Counted from the first letter of the stretch, positions 1-9,870 are shown. The stretch: 64,000 nucleotides of DNA from Planctomyces sp. SH-PL62 (GCF_001610895.1 NZ_CP011273.1:124001-188000); one strand, 5' to 3'. Translations and numbers: made by a program. The notes: generated by a model from the letters alone, not told the origin.

Positions 1-258
1 CGCCGCGTCGAAGAGGTACCCCATTTTCAACAGGGGATTTCGTCGCAAGTCGGGCGGGCAGAACTCCAGGGCCTTCGCGATCGCCTGCTCGGCTTCCTCG
101 TAGCGGGCCATCCTGGTCAGGACGTCTCCCAGCCACATCCAGACGACCCCGTCGTCGGGGTAGTCGATCAGGTATCGGCGCGCGACGCGGATCGTCAGGG
201 CCGGGTAATGCCTCTTCGACAATCGCCTCAGACGCTCGTATCGCGCCTCGCGTCCCAT
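1..258 (-). CDS. TPR-repeat protein, N-terminal part (runs off the window edge)
   Basis: The minus strand is open from an ATG at 258 to the window edge, giving 86 codons with no stop. The translation begins MGREARYERLRRL and contains a tetratricopeptide-like pair of helices (WMWLGDVLTRMARYEEAEQ, residues about 40-58), followed by a second helix start rich in Ala and Glu. TPR repeats are protein-interaction scaffolds, so no specific function can be given. The C-terminal part lies outside the window. No signal peptide is visible, which suggests a cytoplasmic protein. Confidence 0.6.
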   Translation of the reverse strand, partial: MGREARYERLRRLSKRHYPALTIRVARRYLIDYPDDGVVWMWLGDVLTRMARYEEAEQAIAKALEFCPPDLRRNPLLKMGYLFDAA

Positions 259-398
259 CACGCCCTCCGTCGCCGGAAGCCCAAGCCCGAGAGATCGACC
301 TGCGAGCCTAACAGGAACCCGGGCTCGGGTGGTCGGGGCGTCGGAATTCCTGTGCCTGGATGCGGCACTTCGCGCAGGCGAAGCCGTCCACAGGCCCC

Positions 399-1424
399 TC
401 ACTTCGCGAATTCGGCGTGGGGGTGGGTGGTGTAGAAGTGCGTCCCGCGACGGGGGTCGTGGAAGCGGTGGAAGGGGACGGCGCCATCGATCGGCTCGGG
501 CAGGACGTGGAACGCGACCCCCTCGGACTGGTAGAGGCGGGGGCGGATGCGTTCGGAATTCGGGTCGGTCGTGTAGAGGTGGTCGGTGCGGCTCCGCAGC
601 AGTTCGACGGAGACGGCGCCCGGGGCGTCGGCGGTCGGGACGTAACCGGCCAGGCCCTCGGGGGTGAAGGCGCCGGGGACGTCGATCGTCGGGCTGAGGG
701 TGTAGCGGTGCGCCCCGGTGCGGACGTTGAGCCAGCGGTGGAGCGGGACCGCGCCCGGTCGGGGCTCCCGGAAGATGTAGCCCAGCGTCCCCTGGCGTTC
801 GAGCCGGGTCAGATCGAACTTCAGGACGACGAAGTCGGGGGCGTAGTCCAGCCCGCAGAGGACGCCGTAGTCCTTGTACATCGCGGCGCGCTTGAGGATC
901 TCGGCGTTGAGCTTCTGGTTGACCGACTCGGCCTTGCCGTCGACGACCTGGGTGGCGATGGCGTCGAACTGCTTGCCCAGCAGCTTCGCCAGCAGTCCCG
1001 CCACCCCTTCCAGCTCTGTCCGCTTGACCTCGTCCACGTCCACCCGGAACCGGGGCGAGCCGTCGGGACCGGCCTCGACGTTGACGCTGGCCTTGATGTC
1101 GAACCGGAACTTCCGCCAGCCGTCGACGTGGTCCTTCGACCGCGAGGCGTTCTCCGAGAGCGGCCCCGAGGCCGGCGGCCGGAACTCTCCCTCCGCCGTG
1201 AACGCCGCCAGCAGCTTCCGCTCCTTCGGGTCGATCCCCACGAGCCGGTACGAATGCACCGAGCCCCGATACTTCTCCTGATCGAACCGGTTCGGCGGCA
1301 GCTTCTCCACCACCCCGGCCAGGTAGCCCTTCTCCAGCTTGATCTCCGTCGCCCCCCGCGCGGGGGCGGCCAGGGCGCTCAAGAGGATCGCGAGCGCGAG
1401 GCCCGCGCGACGGGTGTGGCTCAT
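399..1424 (-). CDS. Secreted protein with C-terminal DUF5648-like repeats
   Basis: The 341-residue product starts at ATG 1424 (MSHTRRAGLALAILLSALAA), a clear Sec signal peptide ending near ARGA. An upstream in-frame ATG at 1649 would add 75 residues without signal character and was not used. The middle part (about 30-220) is unknown. The C-terminal third carries two to three copies of a repeat with aromatic/His signatures (PLHRWLNVRTGAHRYT, DHLYTTDPNSE, PFHRFHDPRRGTHFYTT), which resembles the DUF5648 family found in extracellular proteins. It is probably exported and may bind a surface polymer, but the ligand is unknown. The gene appears monocistronic. Confidence 0.7.
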   Translation of the reverse strand: MSHTRRAGLALAILLSALAAPARGATEIKLEKGYLAGVVEKLPPNRFDQEKYRGSVHSYRLVGIDPKERKLLAAFTAEGEFRPPASGPLSENASRSKDHVDGWRKFRFDIKASVNVEAGPDGSPRFRVDVDEVKRTELEGVAGLLAKLLGKQFDAIATQVVDGKAESVNQKLNAEILKRAAMYKDYGVLCGLDYAPDFVVLKFDLTRLERQGTLGYIFREPRPGAVPLHRWLNVRTGAHRYTLSPTIDVPGAFTPEGLAGYVPTADAPGAVSVELLRSRTDHLYTTDPNSERIRPRLYQSEGVAFHVLPEPIDGAVPFHRFHDPRRGTHFYTTHPHAEFAK

Positions 1425-1665
1425 CAGGATCGATCCATCGAGTGGCGGGGCGGGATCCGTGGGCGCGGATTTATACCAACAACCCGAGGATCGGGCTAGG
1501 CGATTCGAGGCCGTGGGCGCCGTCGAACGTCCTGGCTGCTGGCGTCGCGAGATCGGGCATGGTCTCATGGTCAGCCGACGGTCGAGTCGGGGGCGGCCTC
1601 GGATTCTCGGAGCGGCTCCGGGCCGCCGGATGGGGTTGAAATCCAGCACGAAGGAAGGCCAGACC
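1425..1665. other. Divergent intergenic region
   Basis: This short spacer separates the minus-strand secreted protein from the plus-strand SUKH-like gene. It should hold promoters for both. The only sequence-level signal I can point to is an AAGGAAGG ribosome-binding site at 1651-1658 for the downstream GTG. Confidence 0.4.
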
Positions 1666-2325
1666 GTGACGTCGTACGAGGATCTCTACAGGACCTTGTT
1701 CCAGGACTTCGGCTATCCGCTGACCAATCGCACCGCGTTATCGCCCCGATCGATCGCCCAGGCCGAGTAGCGGCTGGGCGTCCAGGCACCGACGTCCTTG
1801 CGCGAGTATTATCTCGTCGCGGGCCGCGAGAAGCGTTTCAACCTGAGCCAGGAGCGTCTCCTGCCGCCGTCGGATTGGAAGGTGGAGGGGAAGAAGCTGG
1901 TCTTCATGGAGGAGAACCAGGGGGTCTGCATCTGGGGCGCATCCGTCCGCGCGCCCGACGCCGAGGATCCCCCCGTCTCCGAGGGACAGCCCGACGACGA
2001 ATCGACGAGCTGGTACGTCTTGAAGCGCAAGTGCTCGGATTTCCTGGCGGCGATGCTCCACCACCAGGCCGTCTCGGGCGGGCTCCCCCACTTGGCCTTC
2101 GGCACCTTCACCGCGTCGCCGATCTCCGCCCATCGGCTCGCCGAGCGGGGATGGAAGGGCTACGGCGAGATGAAGGGCGAGGCGTGCTACAGCCGACCCA
2201 ACCAGGTGATCACCGTCGCCCCCGTCGCCCTGCCTTGGGCGCGAGGCTGGACGGTCAACGCCGGGGCCCGGACGAAGCGGGATCTCGAAGCGATCCGCTC
2301 GGAGTTGGGACTGGGGGCCGGTTGA
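1666..2325 (+). pseudogene. SUKH/SMI1-KNR4-like protein interrupted by an in-frame TAG
   Basis: One reading frame continues from a GTG at 1666 (AAGGAAGG at 1651-1658 as ribosome-binding site) to the TGA ending at 2325, broken only by TAG at 1768-1770. The sequence on either side reads PRSIAQAE-stop-RLGVQAPTSLREYYLVAG, the typical N-terminal motif of SMI1/KNR4 (SUKH) domains, in which the lost codon usually encodes a polar residue. CAG to TAG by one C-to-T change would explain it. SUKH proteins often act as immunity proteins of polymorphic toxin systems, but no toxin gene lies beside it. Without the stop the protein would be about 219 residues. A shorter product from TTG 1798 is possible but would lack the first part of the domain. 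Confidence 0.6.
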
Positions 2326-2331
2326 GGCGGC

Positions 2332-5067
2332 TCACAGCTCCATCTCCGCGCGGACGACGGCGTCTTCGAGGTCGCGGGTGAGGGTGAAGCCGACCTTCTC
2401 GCAGACGCGGAGCATCTCGACGTTCTCGGGGAGGATGTCGCCGGTCACGCGCGAGACGTGCTCGTCGCGGCCGACCTGCAAGATGCGCCGGAGGAGTTCG
2501 CTCCCCAGGCCGCGGCCCTGGAACTGGTCGCTGACGAGGAGGGCGAATTCGGCCTCGTCGGTCTCGCGGATCTTGCTCAGGCGGCCGACGCCCAGGATCT
2601 TCCGCTCGCCGGTCTCCGGGTCCTTGAAGTCGGCTACGAGGGCCATCTCGCGGTCGTAGTCGATGAAGCAGATGCGGGTCAGCCGCTCGTGGGCGACGCG
2701 GGTGCTGTACTTCATCGCGTGGAAGTAGCGGAATGAGACGCTGCGCTCCGAGAGCGTGGCGTGGAACTTCACCAGCATCGGCTCGTCCTCCGGGCGGATC
2801 GGCCGGATCGTCAGCGCCTCCCCCTTCTTCGACGTCCAGGGGAACGTGTACTGGGAGGGATAGGGCCGGATCGCCGGTCGCGGGAGGTCCTCGGCGTGGA
2901 TCAGGGGGCCGTGGATGATCACGCGGGCGTCCAGGACGATCAGCCGGTCGGGCGAGGCGAAGAGCGGGTTGACGTCGATCTCCTTGATCCAGGGGAGTTC
3001 GACGACCAGGTCGCTGAACCGCACCAGGAGCCGCTCCAGGGCGGCCATGTCGACCGAGGGCTGGCCGCGCACGCCCTTGAGCGCGGCGAAGACGCGGGTC
3101 TGCTCCATCATCCGGCGGGCGAGGGTCGTGTTGAGCGGCGGCAGCCCCAGCGCGCGGTCGCCGACGACCTCGACGTGGCGGCCCCCCGAGCCGAAGAGGA
3201 TGACCGGGCCGAACTCGGGGTCGAGGCTGCTCCCCAGGAGGACCTCCACGCCGGCCTCGGGCTGGACCATGGGCTGGACGCCGACGCCCTGGAAGTGCCC
3301 GTTCCCGACGTGGGCCTCGACCGACCGTTCGATGGAGCGGAAGGCGGCGCGAACGGCGTCGGCGTCGTAGAGGTTGAGCCGGACGCCGCCGACGTCGCTC
3401 TTGTGGGTGATCGTGGTCGAGTTGAGCTTCACCGCGACCGGCCAGCCGAACCCCTCGGCCGCGACCGCCGCCTCCTCGGGCGTCTGGACGACCGTGGTGG
3501 GGACGGTCGGGATCTCGTAGATGGTCAGCAGTCGCTTGGATTCGGCCTCGGTGAGGATCGTCCGACCCTCGCGCCGGACGGCCGCCAGCAGGGCCTCGGC
3601 CCGCTCGCGGGGGGAGCCCGCGGCGCTGTCCTCGGCGGGCATGGTCGGGGTCTCGTAGAGGCCCTGGAGGTTGTAGGACGACCGCCACATGAGGGCGAAG
3701 ACGCGGGCGGCGGCGTCGGGGTGGGGGTAGGTGGGGATGCCGGCCTCGTTGAGGATGCTGGTCCCCTCCTCGATCGATTCGCCCCCCATCCAGCAGGCGA
3801 GGATGGGTTTGCCCAGGACCCTGGCGTGCTTCTTCAGCCGGCCGGCGACGGCGGTGGGGTCGGTGGCGGTCTGGGGGGTGAGGATCGTCAGGAGGCCGTC
3901 GACGGCGTCGTCCCCGGCGAGGACCTCCACCGCCTTGCCGAACCGTTCGGCGTCGGCGTCGCCCAGGACGTCGACCGGATTGTCGCGGCTCCAGCCCCGG
4001 GGGAGGAACAGGTCCAGGTCGCGCAGGGCGTCGGCCGACGGCTCGGCCAACGCGCCGCCGTGCTCGACCAGCGCGTCGGTCGCCAGCACGCCCGGCCCGC
4101 CGGCGTTGGTGACGATCGCCAGCCTCGGCCCGCGCGGGCGGGGCTGCTTGGAGAGGACGTCGGCCATGTCGAACACGTCGGCGATCGAATCGACCCGGAG
4201 CACGCCCACCCGGCGGAAGGCGGCTTCCAGCACCTCGTCGCTGCCGGCGAGCGCCCCGGTGTGGGTCGCCGCCACCCGCGCCGCGGCGTCGCTCCGCCCG
4301 GCCTTCAGGACGATGATCGGCTTGGTCAGGGCCACCTCGCGCGAGGCCGACAGGAACGCCCGCGCGTCGCCGATCGACTCCATGTAGATGACGATGCTCT
4401 TGGTGCGCGGGTCGTCCCCCAGGTAGTCGATCAGGTCGCCCCAGCCGACGTCGAGCATCGAGCCGACCGAGATGAACGCGCTGAAGCCGACGTTCTCCTT
4501 GCGGCTCCAGTCGAGCACCGCCATGTCGAGCGCGCCGCTTTGGCTGATATAGCCGACGCTCCCCGGCCGCGCCGAACGGTGCGCGAACGTGGCGTTCATG
4601 CCGGTGTGGGGCCGCATCACCCCCAGGCAATTCGGCCCGATCACCCGCATCCGCCCCCGCCGCGCCCGCTCCAGGATCTCGTGCTCCAGCCGGAGCCCCT
4701 CCGGCCCGGCCTCGCGGAAGCCGGCCGAGATCACCACGGCCCCCTTCACCCGGGCCGCCACGCATTCGGAGATCACCCCCGGGACCGTCGCGGCGGGCGT
4801 CACCACGATCGCCAGGTCGACCGGGTCGGGGACCGACGCCACGTCCTTGTACGCCTTGATCCCCAGCACGTTCCGCCGGTTCGGGTTGATGGGGAAGACC
4901 GTCGCGCCGAACGGGTTGCTGATCAGGTTCCAGAGCACCGCCCGCCCCGGACTCCCCACCTTCTCCGTCGCCCCGACCACCGCCACCGTCTTCGGCGCGA
5001 AGATCGCATCCAGCGGCCGACCCGCCGCCCCCTCCTCGGAGACCCGCGCCCCGTACAGACGATTCAT
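2332..5067 (-). CDS. ADP-forming acyl-CoA synthetase fused to a GNAT acetyltransferase (PatZ-like)
   Basis: The 911-residue protein has the four-part architecture of acetate-CoA ligase (ADP-forming)/protein acetyltransferases. A CoA-binding Rossmann domain (about 20-115, [15 protein letters not shown]) is followed by succinyl-CoA ligase-like domains (about 160-470), with a [12 protein letters not shown] stretch in the region of the phosphohistidine. An ATP-grasp domain follows (about 495-715, [16 protein letters not shown]). A C-terminal GNAT domain (about 740-911) carries the acetyl-CoA motif [10 protein letters not shown]. In enterobacterial PatZ the ligase part is inactive and the GNAT part acetylates lysines, for example on acetyl-CoA synthetase. 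Whether the ligase is active here cannot be told. It lies tail to tail with the SUKH-like gene and seems to be transcribed alone. Confidence 0.85.
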   Translation of the reverse strand: MNRLYGARVSEEGAAGRPLDAIFAPKTVAVVGATEKVGSPGRAVLWNLISNPFGATVFPINPNRRNVLGIKAYKDVASVPDPVDLAIVVTPAATVPGVISECVAARVKGAVVISAGFREAGPEGLRLEHEILERARRGRMRVIGPNCLGVMRPHTGMNATFAHRSARPGSVGYISQSGALDMAVLDWSRKENVGFSAFISVGSMLDVGWGDLIDYLGDDPRTKSIVIYMESIGDARAFLSASREVALTKPIIVLKAGRSDAAARVAATHTGALAGSDEVLEAAFRRVGVLRVDSIADVFDMADVLSKQPRPRGPRLAIVTNAGGPGVLATDALVEHGGALAEPSADALRDLDLFLPRGWSRDNPVDVLGDADAERFGKAVEVLAGDDAVDGLLTILTPQTATDPTAVAGRLKKHARVLGKPILACWMGGESIEEGTSILNEAGIPTYPHPDAAARVFALMWRSSYNLQGLYETPTMPAEDSAAGSPRERAEALLAAVRREGRTILTEAESKRLLTIYEIPTVPTTVVQTPEEAAVAAEGFGWPVAVKLNSTTITHKSDVGGVRLNLYDADAVRAAFRSIERSVEAHVGNGHFQGVGVQPMVQPEAGVEVLLGSSLDPEFGPVILFGSGGRHVEVVGDRALGLPPLNTTLARRMMEQTRVFAALKGVRGQPSVDMAALERLLVRFSDLVVELPWIKEIDVNPLFASPDRLIVLDARVIIHGPLIHAEDLPRPAIRPYPSQYTFPWTSKKGEALTIRPIRPEDEPMLVKFHATLSERSVSFRYFHAMKYSTRVAHERLTRICFIDYDREMALVADFKDPETGERKILGVGRLSKIRETDEAEFALLVSDQFQGRGLGSELLRRILQVGRDEHVSRVTGDILPENVEMLRVCEKVGFTLTRDLEDAVVRAEMEL

Positions 5068-5348
5068 GTCGGTCCTCCCGGACGCCTACCGCTCGTGCTC
5101 CTGACCCCCTCTCATCCTAATCGACGGGCGGGGGCCGCCCTAGCCAGGAGGACGCGCCGCCGGTGCGATCCCGCTGCGCCCGGCCCGGTCGATACGGACC
5201 GGCCCGAAGTCTGTTCGTCGATTTTAGGTGCCTTGATCGCCTTGCCACCGAAGGAGTTGGGGCTGGCTGCGAAAGAGGAATGAGCACGGCCCCGGGGCCG
5301 CTCGGGCCCGCCTTCCGGCCCGGGGAAGGCCGCGAGGGGCGCGCGAAG

Positions 5349-5382
5349 CGACCCGTCGCGGCCGAGGGGTCGCGACGGGTCG
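5349..5382 (-). terminator. Hairpin downstream of the DUF1559 gene
   Basis: A 12-bp inverted repeat (CGACCCGTCGCG / CGCGACGGGTCG) with a 10-nt loop lies about 50 bp after the stop codon of the minus-strand DUF1559 gene. There is no clear T-tract, so it is a candidate terminator or mRNA-stabilising hairpin. Confidence 0.4.
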
Positions 5383-5432
5383 GCGGAGTCGAGGTTGATC
5401 GGCGACTTCCGGTCGAAGGAGATCGCTTCGGC

Positions 5433-6554
5433 TCAGTAGGCGTCGGAGCTGACGATCTCGCCGCCTGCCTTGGTGCCGACGGCCCACCAGATGTTCATGG
5501 CGATCGAACTCTTGACGAAGCGGGTGGAGCCGTCGCCGAAGAGGACGTTCACGCCGCCGGAGTGGTTGCTGTTGGCGTTGGTCAGGTGGGCGTGGTCCGC
5601 GGAGCCCACGCCGCAGCCCCCGCAGCCGAACCGGCAGGAGCCCCAGGTGTACTGGGAAGAGCCCGGGGGCACGACGGTGTTGAAGAGCGTGAAGCCCTCG
5701 GCGCCCCAGGCCCAGTGGCCGCCGCGGTTGGAGTGGAGCCCGCCGCCGGCCGTGGCGTTCTGGAACGCCGTGGAGCAAGTCTGGAGGACCTGGGAGATCG
5801 CGGCCCCGGGGGCCTGCTCGCCCAGGATCAGGGCGCTGCCGGCGTCCGAAGACCGCACGTCGGTGCCCCAACTGCTGAGGCTCTCGACGTTGACGCCGGT
5901 GACGTAGGGGCGGACCCGGCTGTCGCCCGAGCCGACCAGGCCCTCGCTGAAGGCGACCGTGTTGGACGAGCCGTCGGTGATGTCGTTCAGTCCGTAGGTC
6001 TGCTGGTACGAGAAGAGGCCCGTGCTCCGCACGTTGCCGCCGCAGTTCGGCGGGGCGCCCTGGTTGACCTTGTAGTCGGCGTCGAACGTCGTCCCCCGGC
6101 TGGCGTAGTAGCTGTTGTAGCCCACCTTGCCCGCGTTGCCGTCCGAGGGGCAGAGGAACGAGGACACCTTGGTCTGCCACGAGGTCGCGTTGACGTCCCA
6201 GCCGATGCCCTGGAGCGGGTCGAACTGGAAATTGGCGGCGTTGTAGATCGCCGACTGCTCCATCGTGGTCAGCAGCAGCGAATGGGCGCTCCAGCCCGAC
6301 CAGGCCACGCAGCCGCCGTTGATCGAGTTGTACGACGCCGAGACGCCCATCGGGAACGTGTTCTGCGACGAGTGGTAGTTGTGCATCGCCAGCCCGATCT
6401 GCTTCAGGTTGTTGACGCACTGGGCACGGCGGGCGGCCTCGCGGGCGGCCTGCACGGCCGGCAGCAGGAGCGCGATGAGCACGGCGATGATGGCGATGAC
6501 CACCAAGAGTTCGATCAGGGTGAAGCCCCGATCCTTCCTGTCTGGACGCGGCAT
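5433..6554 (-). CDS. DUF1559 type II/IV pseudopilin-like protein
   Basis: The product has 373 residues. The start ATG at 6554 is preceded by an AGGAG Shine-Dalgarno sequence; an upstream in-frame ATG lacks one. The N-terminus is a prepilin-type methylation segment ([20 protein letters not shown]) with the Gly-Phe processing site and Glu5, followed by one membrane helix. The body carries the DUF1559 hallmarks [15 protein letters not shown] and the C-terminal H-x9-DG motif ([16 protein letters not shown]), ending SSDAY. The family is hugely expanded in planctomycetes and is thought to be processed by a prepilin peptidase and placed at the cell surface; its biological role is not known. A small lipoprotein gene lies 80 bp upstream on the same strand and is probably cotranscribed. 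Confidence 0.9.
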   Translation of the reverse strand: MPRPDRKDRGFTLIELLVVIAIIAVLIALLLPAVQAAREAARRAQCVNNLKQIGLAMHNYHSSQNTFPMGVSASYNSINGGCVAWSGWSAHSLLLTTMEQSAIYNAANFQFDPLQGIGWDVNATSWQTKVSSFLCPSDGNAGKVGYNSYYASRGTTFDADYKVNQGAPPNCGGNVRSTGLFSYQQTYGLNDITDGSSNTVAFSEGLVGSGDSRVRPYVTGVNVESLSSWGTDVRSSDAGSALILGEQAPGAAISQVLQTCSTAFQNATAGGGLHSNRGGHWAWGAEGFTLFNTVVPPGSSQYTWGSCRFGCGGCGVGSADHAHLTNANSNHSGGVNVLFGDGSTRFVKSSIAMNIWWAVGTKAGGEIVSSDAY

Positions 6555-6634
6555 GGACTGACTCCTGGACGGGCCCGGCCGGGACGAGGCCGGGGTTGGG
6601 GAGGGGGCGGACGGGATTCGTCTCGACGCGGGCC

Positions 6635-6853
6635 TCATCTCCGGGGACTCCCTCTCCTGGAGGATTTCTTCTGCTTATGCATGTCTTGCGAGTACTGGAG
6701 CGACTCCTTCAGCGTCTCGCGAGGCGACTTGTCGAACTGGGCCACGGCCGCGGCGTCCGAGCCGCCGCATCCCGGGGCCGCGGCCAGGGCGCAGGCGGCC
6801 ACGGCCCAGGCGACGCCGACCGTCGCCCAGCCAAAAAAACCACGCGCATTCAT
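6635..6853 (-). CDS. Small putative lipoprotein upstream of DUF1559 gene
   Basis: The 72-residue product starts [18 protein letters not shown] and has a hydrophobic signal segment followed by a Cys in AAAPGCGG, a weak lipobox. The short mature part is charged ([20 protein letters not shown], then [12 protein letters not shown]). The start at 6853 was chosen because the signal peptide begins there and an AAAGG-like ribosome-binding site precedes it; the longer open frame upstream has no signal character. It is the first gene of a two-gene unit with the DUF1559 protein. Lipoprotein plus DUF1559 pairs recur twice more in this window, but this lipoprotein is not related to the other two. Confidence 0.65.
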   Translation of the reverse strand: MNARGFFGWATVGVAWAVAACALAAAPGCGGSDAAAVAQFDKSPRETLKESLQYSQDMHKQKKSSRRGSPRR

Positions 6854-7391
6854 GTTTTCAAGCCTTTCTCGAAGATCGCGCCGGGACGCGAGCGGCCCGG
6901 GACGCCGACGAAGGGGCCGGTGGCCCGCACGGACCCCGGCTTCGAAACCCGATGTTCCGTCGCGGCGATGGGCGCGACCCCGGGCGATGAACCGCTCGGA
7001 AGTCCGGTCGTCCCCCGCCGACGATCGACCCGACGGTCCGCCCATCCCCCCGACCGATCCGGGGGCGCGCGAGCTTGCCAGGCCGGGCGACTCTCGCACG
7101 AATCGCCCTCCCACGAGACCGAAGGAAGCCGACGCCCCACCCGGTCTCGTAATCGGATCTCACTCTACTCAGTAACTATAGATCGTCATGAATGCGGGGC
7201 AAGCGTCTTGGTACGAATTAATTAAGAGATGCGCGCGGGCGGCACCCTTCCGAGGCCTTCGCGGCCCGCCGGAGGGGCCGTCCCGTCGAATTTCGACGCC
7301 TATTGCAAGTTCCGGTAAGTCGTTGCTTCGTCGTTGATTTGATGTCGATGATATATCGCAAAAATAGTTGTGTCGAATCGAGCGGCGGTCC
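6854..7391. other. Gene-free region upstream of the lipoprotein/DUF1559 unit
   Basis: This stretch of about 540 bp holds no convincing coding sequence. Part of it (about 7150-7230 and 7300-7380) is much richer in A and T than its surroundings, including a TTAATTAA-containing segment near 7218, so it probably carries promoter elements for the minus-strand lipoprotein gene and the 3' end of the activator gene. I see no sigma-54 type site here. Confidence 0.4.
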
Positions 7392-8971
7392 TCAGGCTCC
7401 GTCCCCGCGAGGCACCCGGAAACGGCCCCAGTCGACGCCGAGCTTGCGCATCCGGGAGCGGAGGGTGTGGGGGTTCAGGCCGAGGATCGCGGCGGCGCCC
7501 TGGGGGCCCTCGATGCGTCCTCCGGCGCGGGCCAGGGCTTGCTCGATGTGGCGGGCGGCGGCCTCGTCGAGCGTCGCCAGTGGCGCCGAGGCCGAAGTCG
7601 CGGGGGCGGCCGTGGCCGGCGACGGGGAAGGCGGCAGCGGGCGCGCGGCCGGGGGGACGCCCAGGGCCCGGGCCACGTCCAGGCCGGACCCGTTGCCGAG
7701 GATCGCGGCCCGCTCGATCACGGCCGCCAGCTCGCGGACGTTGCCCGGCCAGGGGTACTGGAGGAGCAAGGCGACCTCCTCGGCGGTCGGCGAGAGGTGC
7801 GGCATTCCCAGTCGCCGGGCGGCGCGGCCGGCGAAGTGGGCGGCCAGCGCGGGGACGTCGGCCAGCCGCTCGCGAAGCGGCGGGAGGTAGACCGGGAAGA
7901 CGGCCAGGCGATACCAGAGGTCCTGGCGGAACCGGCCGTCGTGGACCATCGCGTGGAGGTCGCGGTGGGTCGCGGCGACGATCCGCACGTCCGCCCGCCG
8001 GGGCTTCTCGCCCCCGACCCGCTCGAACCAGCCGTCCTGGAGGATTCGCAGCAGCCGGACCTGGGCGGCCGGGGGGAGTTCGCCGCACTCGTCCAGGAAC
8101 AGCGTCCCGCCGTCGGCCCGCTCGAACCAGCCCTTGCGCTCGCCCACGGCCCCGGTGAACGACCCCTTCTCATGGCCGAACAGCTCGGAATCGACCAGCT
8201 CCGCCGGGATCGCGCCGCAGTTCACGCGGAGGAACGGCCCGGACGCCCGCCGGGATCGGGTGTGGATCGCCCTCGCGACGACCTCCTTGCCCGAGCCGGT
8301 CTCGCCGAGGATCAGGACCGGGGCGTCGGCCGTCGAGACCAGCTCGATCTGCTCCATGACCTCGCGCAGGCCGGTCTCCGCGCCGACGATCGAGCCGGCG
8401 AGGTCGTCGCGGCCGAGCTTCGATCGCAACGTGCGGTTCTCGGCCTCGGCCGCCTCGCGCAGCATGACCAGCTCGCGAAGCCGGTGGTCGTTCTCCACGG
8501 CCACCGTCAAGGGCTCGATCAGGGCCCGCACCAGCGCCTCATGCTCGGGGGTCGGCCGTTGGGACGGGCGCAGGGCCAGCAGCAGCACCGCCGGCGCCCC
8601 CTCCTCCGGGTCCAAAGGCGCCGCCAGCATCGCCCCCCCGCCCCGCCCGCGACCAGGCCCGGGAACCGCGCCGCGAAGCTCCGGCGCTCGGCCACTTCCA
8701 GCTCCCCCCGGCCGCACCAGTCCAGGAGCTTCGGCAGGATCTCCGGCATGATCGACGTCCGAGTCTCCCCTCGGGGCTCGCTCCCGCCCGCCGACTCGGC
8801 CGCCACCGTCTCCAGGAATCCGGCGGCCCGGTCCACCGACCGGATCGTCAGCGACTCCATCGGCAGAAGACCCGCCACGAGCGGAACGGTCTCTTCCACG
8901 GACTCCGCAAGCGTCCGGTGCCGCGAGACCACCCGCCAGATACTCAACAAGACCGGCCCGAAGTCGTTCAT
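7392..8971 (-). CDS. Sigma-54-dependent transcriptional activator (GAF-like, AAA+, Fis HTH), frameshifted at a G7 run
   Basis: The gene encodes an NtrC-class activator of about 526 residues. The start is ATG 8971 (MNDFGPVLLSIWRVV). The N-terminal sensory part (about 1-180) resembles GAF-type modules of FhlA-like regulators. The AAA+ domain has Walker A (GETGSGKE), the sigma-54 contact loop as ELFGHEKGSFTGA, Walker B (GGTLFLDE) and the R-finger region. The C-terminus is a Fis-type helix-turn-helix (GAAAILGLNPHTLRSRMRKLG). The reading frame changes at the run of seven C at 8633-8639 (G7 in the mRNA): one added G would join both halves exactly. A missed base in the assembly is the simplest reading; -1 slippage or a real mutation are alternatives. 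It likely acts on the -24/-12 promoter at 9125-9141. Confidence 0.8.
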
Positions 8972-8981
8972 CCACCCAGTA

Positions 8982-9042
8982 TGCCAGGAAATCTCACGGG
9001 TTGCCAGGAAATACCACGGGCACCCCCAGGAAATCTCACGGA
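8982..9042 (+). promoter_or_regulatory. Three ~20-bp direct repeats, probable activator-binding sites
   Basis: Three copies of CCAGGAAATCTCACGG-like sequence begin at 8984, 9004 and 9026 (spacing 20 and 22 bp, about two helical turns, so on one face of the DNA). The middle copy reads ATACCACGG instead of ATCTCACGG. They start 12 bp upstream of the sigma-54 activator's ATG on one side and lie 80-140 bp upstream of a -24/-12 promoter on the other, the usual place for upstream activating sequences of such regulators. Binding by this regulator is an inference. Confidence 0.6.
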
Positions 9043-9124
9043 TTGTGTGCCGCCGAACCGGCTCAAAGCGTGTAAAGTTTGCAATCTCGTGTCATTTAGT
9101 CAGATTTTGGCCTCGCGAGGTCGT

Positions 9125-9141
9125 TTGGCACTCCGCGTGCA
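9125..9141 (+). promoter_or_regulatory. Sigma-54 (-24/-12) promoter
   Basis: The sequence TTGGCACTCCGCGTGCA has GG at 9127-9128 and GC at 9139-9140 with exactly 10 bases between, plus TTGGCAC at -24 and a W after the GC, in good agreement with the sigma-54 consensus YTGGCACGrNNNTTGCW. Transcription would start near 9152 and run into the lipoprotein/DUF1559 unit. The adjacent sigma-54 activator gene and the upstream repeats support the call. Confidence 0.65.
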
Positions 9142-9198
9142 CTAGGCCCTCTCCGTACTCGACAATTCCTACCGACAAGGTTTGGTCGTGGGGTTTCG

Positions 9199-9744
9199 AT
9201 GGCTTTCAGGACGAGACGGACGATGAACACGGCGACGACGGTTCCGGGTGCGACGAGACGAGGATCGATCCAGGGTCGGTGGAATCCGACCCGCGTGGCG
9301 GCGGGCATGATGGGCCGGGCCGCGCTGGCGGTCATGGTCGCGGGGGCCTGGGGTTGTCGCGACGAGGGCGTCGTCCGCCCGGAGGCTCCAATCTTCCCGG
9401 CCCAGGGGAAGGTGACGTTCGAGGGCGAGCCGGCCGCCGGGGCGTTCGTGGTCTTCAGCCCCAAGGCCGCGCCGAAGTCCGGCCAGGAGGGCTTCACCCC
9501 CCGGGCGACCGTGCGGGCCGACGGCACCTTCTCGTTGACGAGCGCCACCGAGGGCGACGGCGCCCCGGCCGGCGACTACGCCGTGACCGTCCGCTGGTCG
9601 AAGCCGGTCAAGCAGGGGAACGAACTGGTCGCCGGCCCGAACGTGATCCCCAAGGCCTACGCCGACCCCGCGACCACGCCGCTGCAGGCCACGATCCGCG
9701 AGTCGGACAACGAGCTGGAGCCGTTCGCGATCACCAGGAAGTGA
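9199..9744 (+). CDS. Carboxypeptidase-regulatory-like lipoprotein
   Basis: The longest form has 181 residues. A lipoprotein signal is seen in MMGRAALAVMVAGAWGC, which suggests that translation may begin at ATG 9307 rather than 9199; the earlier start would give an unusually long n-region. The mature part opens PAQGKVTFEGEPAAGAFVVF and contains VRADGTFSL and GDYAVTVRW, the beta-sandwich pattern of planctomycete lipoproteins with a carboxypeptidase-regulatory-like fold. It is related to the lipoprotein at 29219-29650. It precedes a DUF1559 gene by about 130 bp and is probably cotranscribed from the sigma-54 promoter. Function is unknown; it may sit in a membrane as partner of the pseudopilin. 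Confidence 0.75.
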   Translation: MAFRTRRTMNTATTVPGATRRGSIQGRWNPTRVAAGMMGRAALAVMVAGAWGCRDEGVVRPEAPIFPAQGKVTFEGEPAAGAFVVFSPKAAPKSGQEGFTPRATVRADGTFSLTSATEGDGAPAGDYAVTVRWSKPVKQGNELVAGPNVIPKAYADPATTPLQATIRESDNELEPFAITRK

Positions 9745-9870
9745 GCGCGAACGCGGCCGAGGCCCGGCCGACCGATCGACGACAACATTGATGCTTTCAT
9801 GAAGACAATGACGCGTGACGACGAGTGTCGAGCGCGAGACCTCCGAACGACGGATATCCAGGAGTCCAGG

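Noticed and set aside
2761-5283. Open plus-strand frame of 840 codons opposite the acyl-CoA synthetase
   Set aside because: Shadow frame; the minus strand has complete CoA-binding, ATP-grasp and GNAT motifs.
8982-9042. Short direct repeats considered as a CRISPR array
   Set aside because: Only three units, repeat plus gap of 20-22 bp, no unique spacers of 30 bp and no cas genes; they fit regulator-binding sites better.
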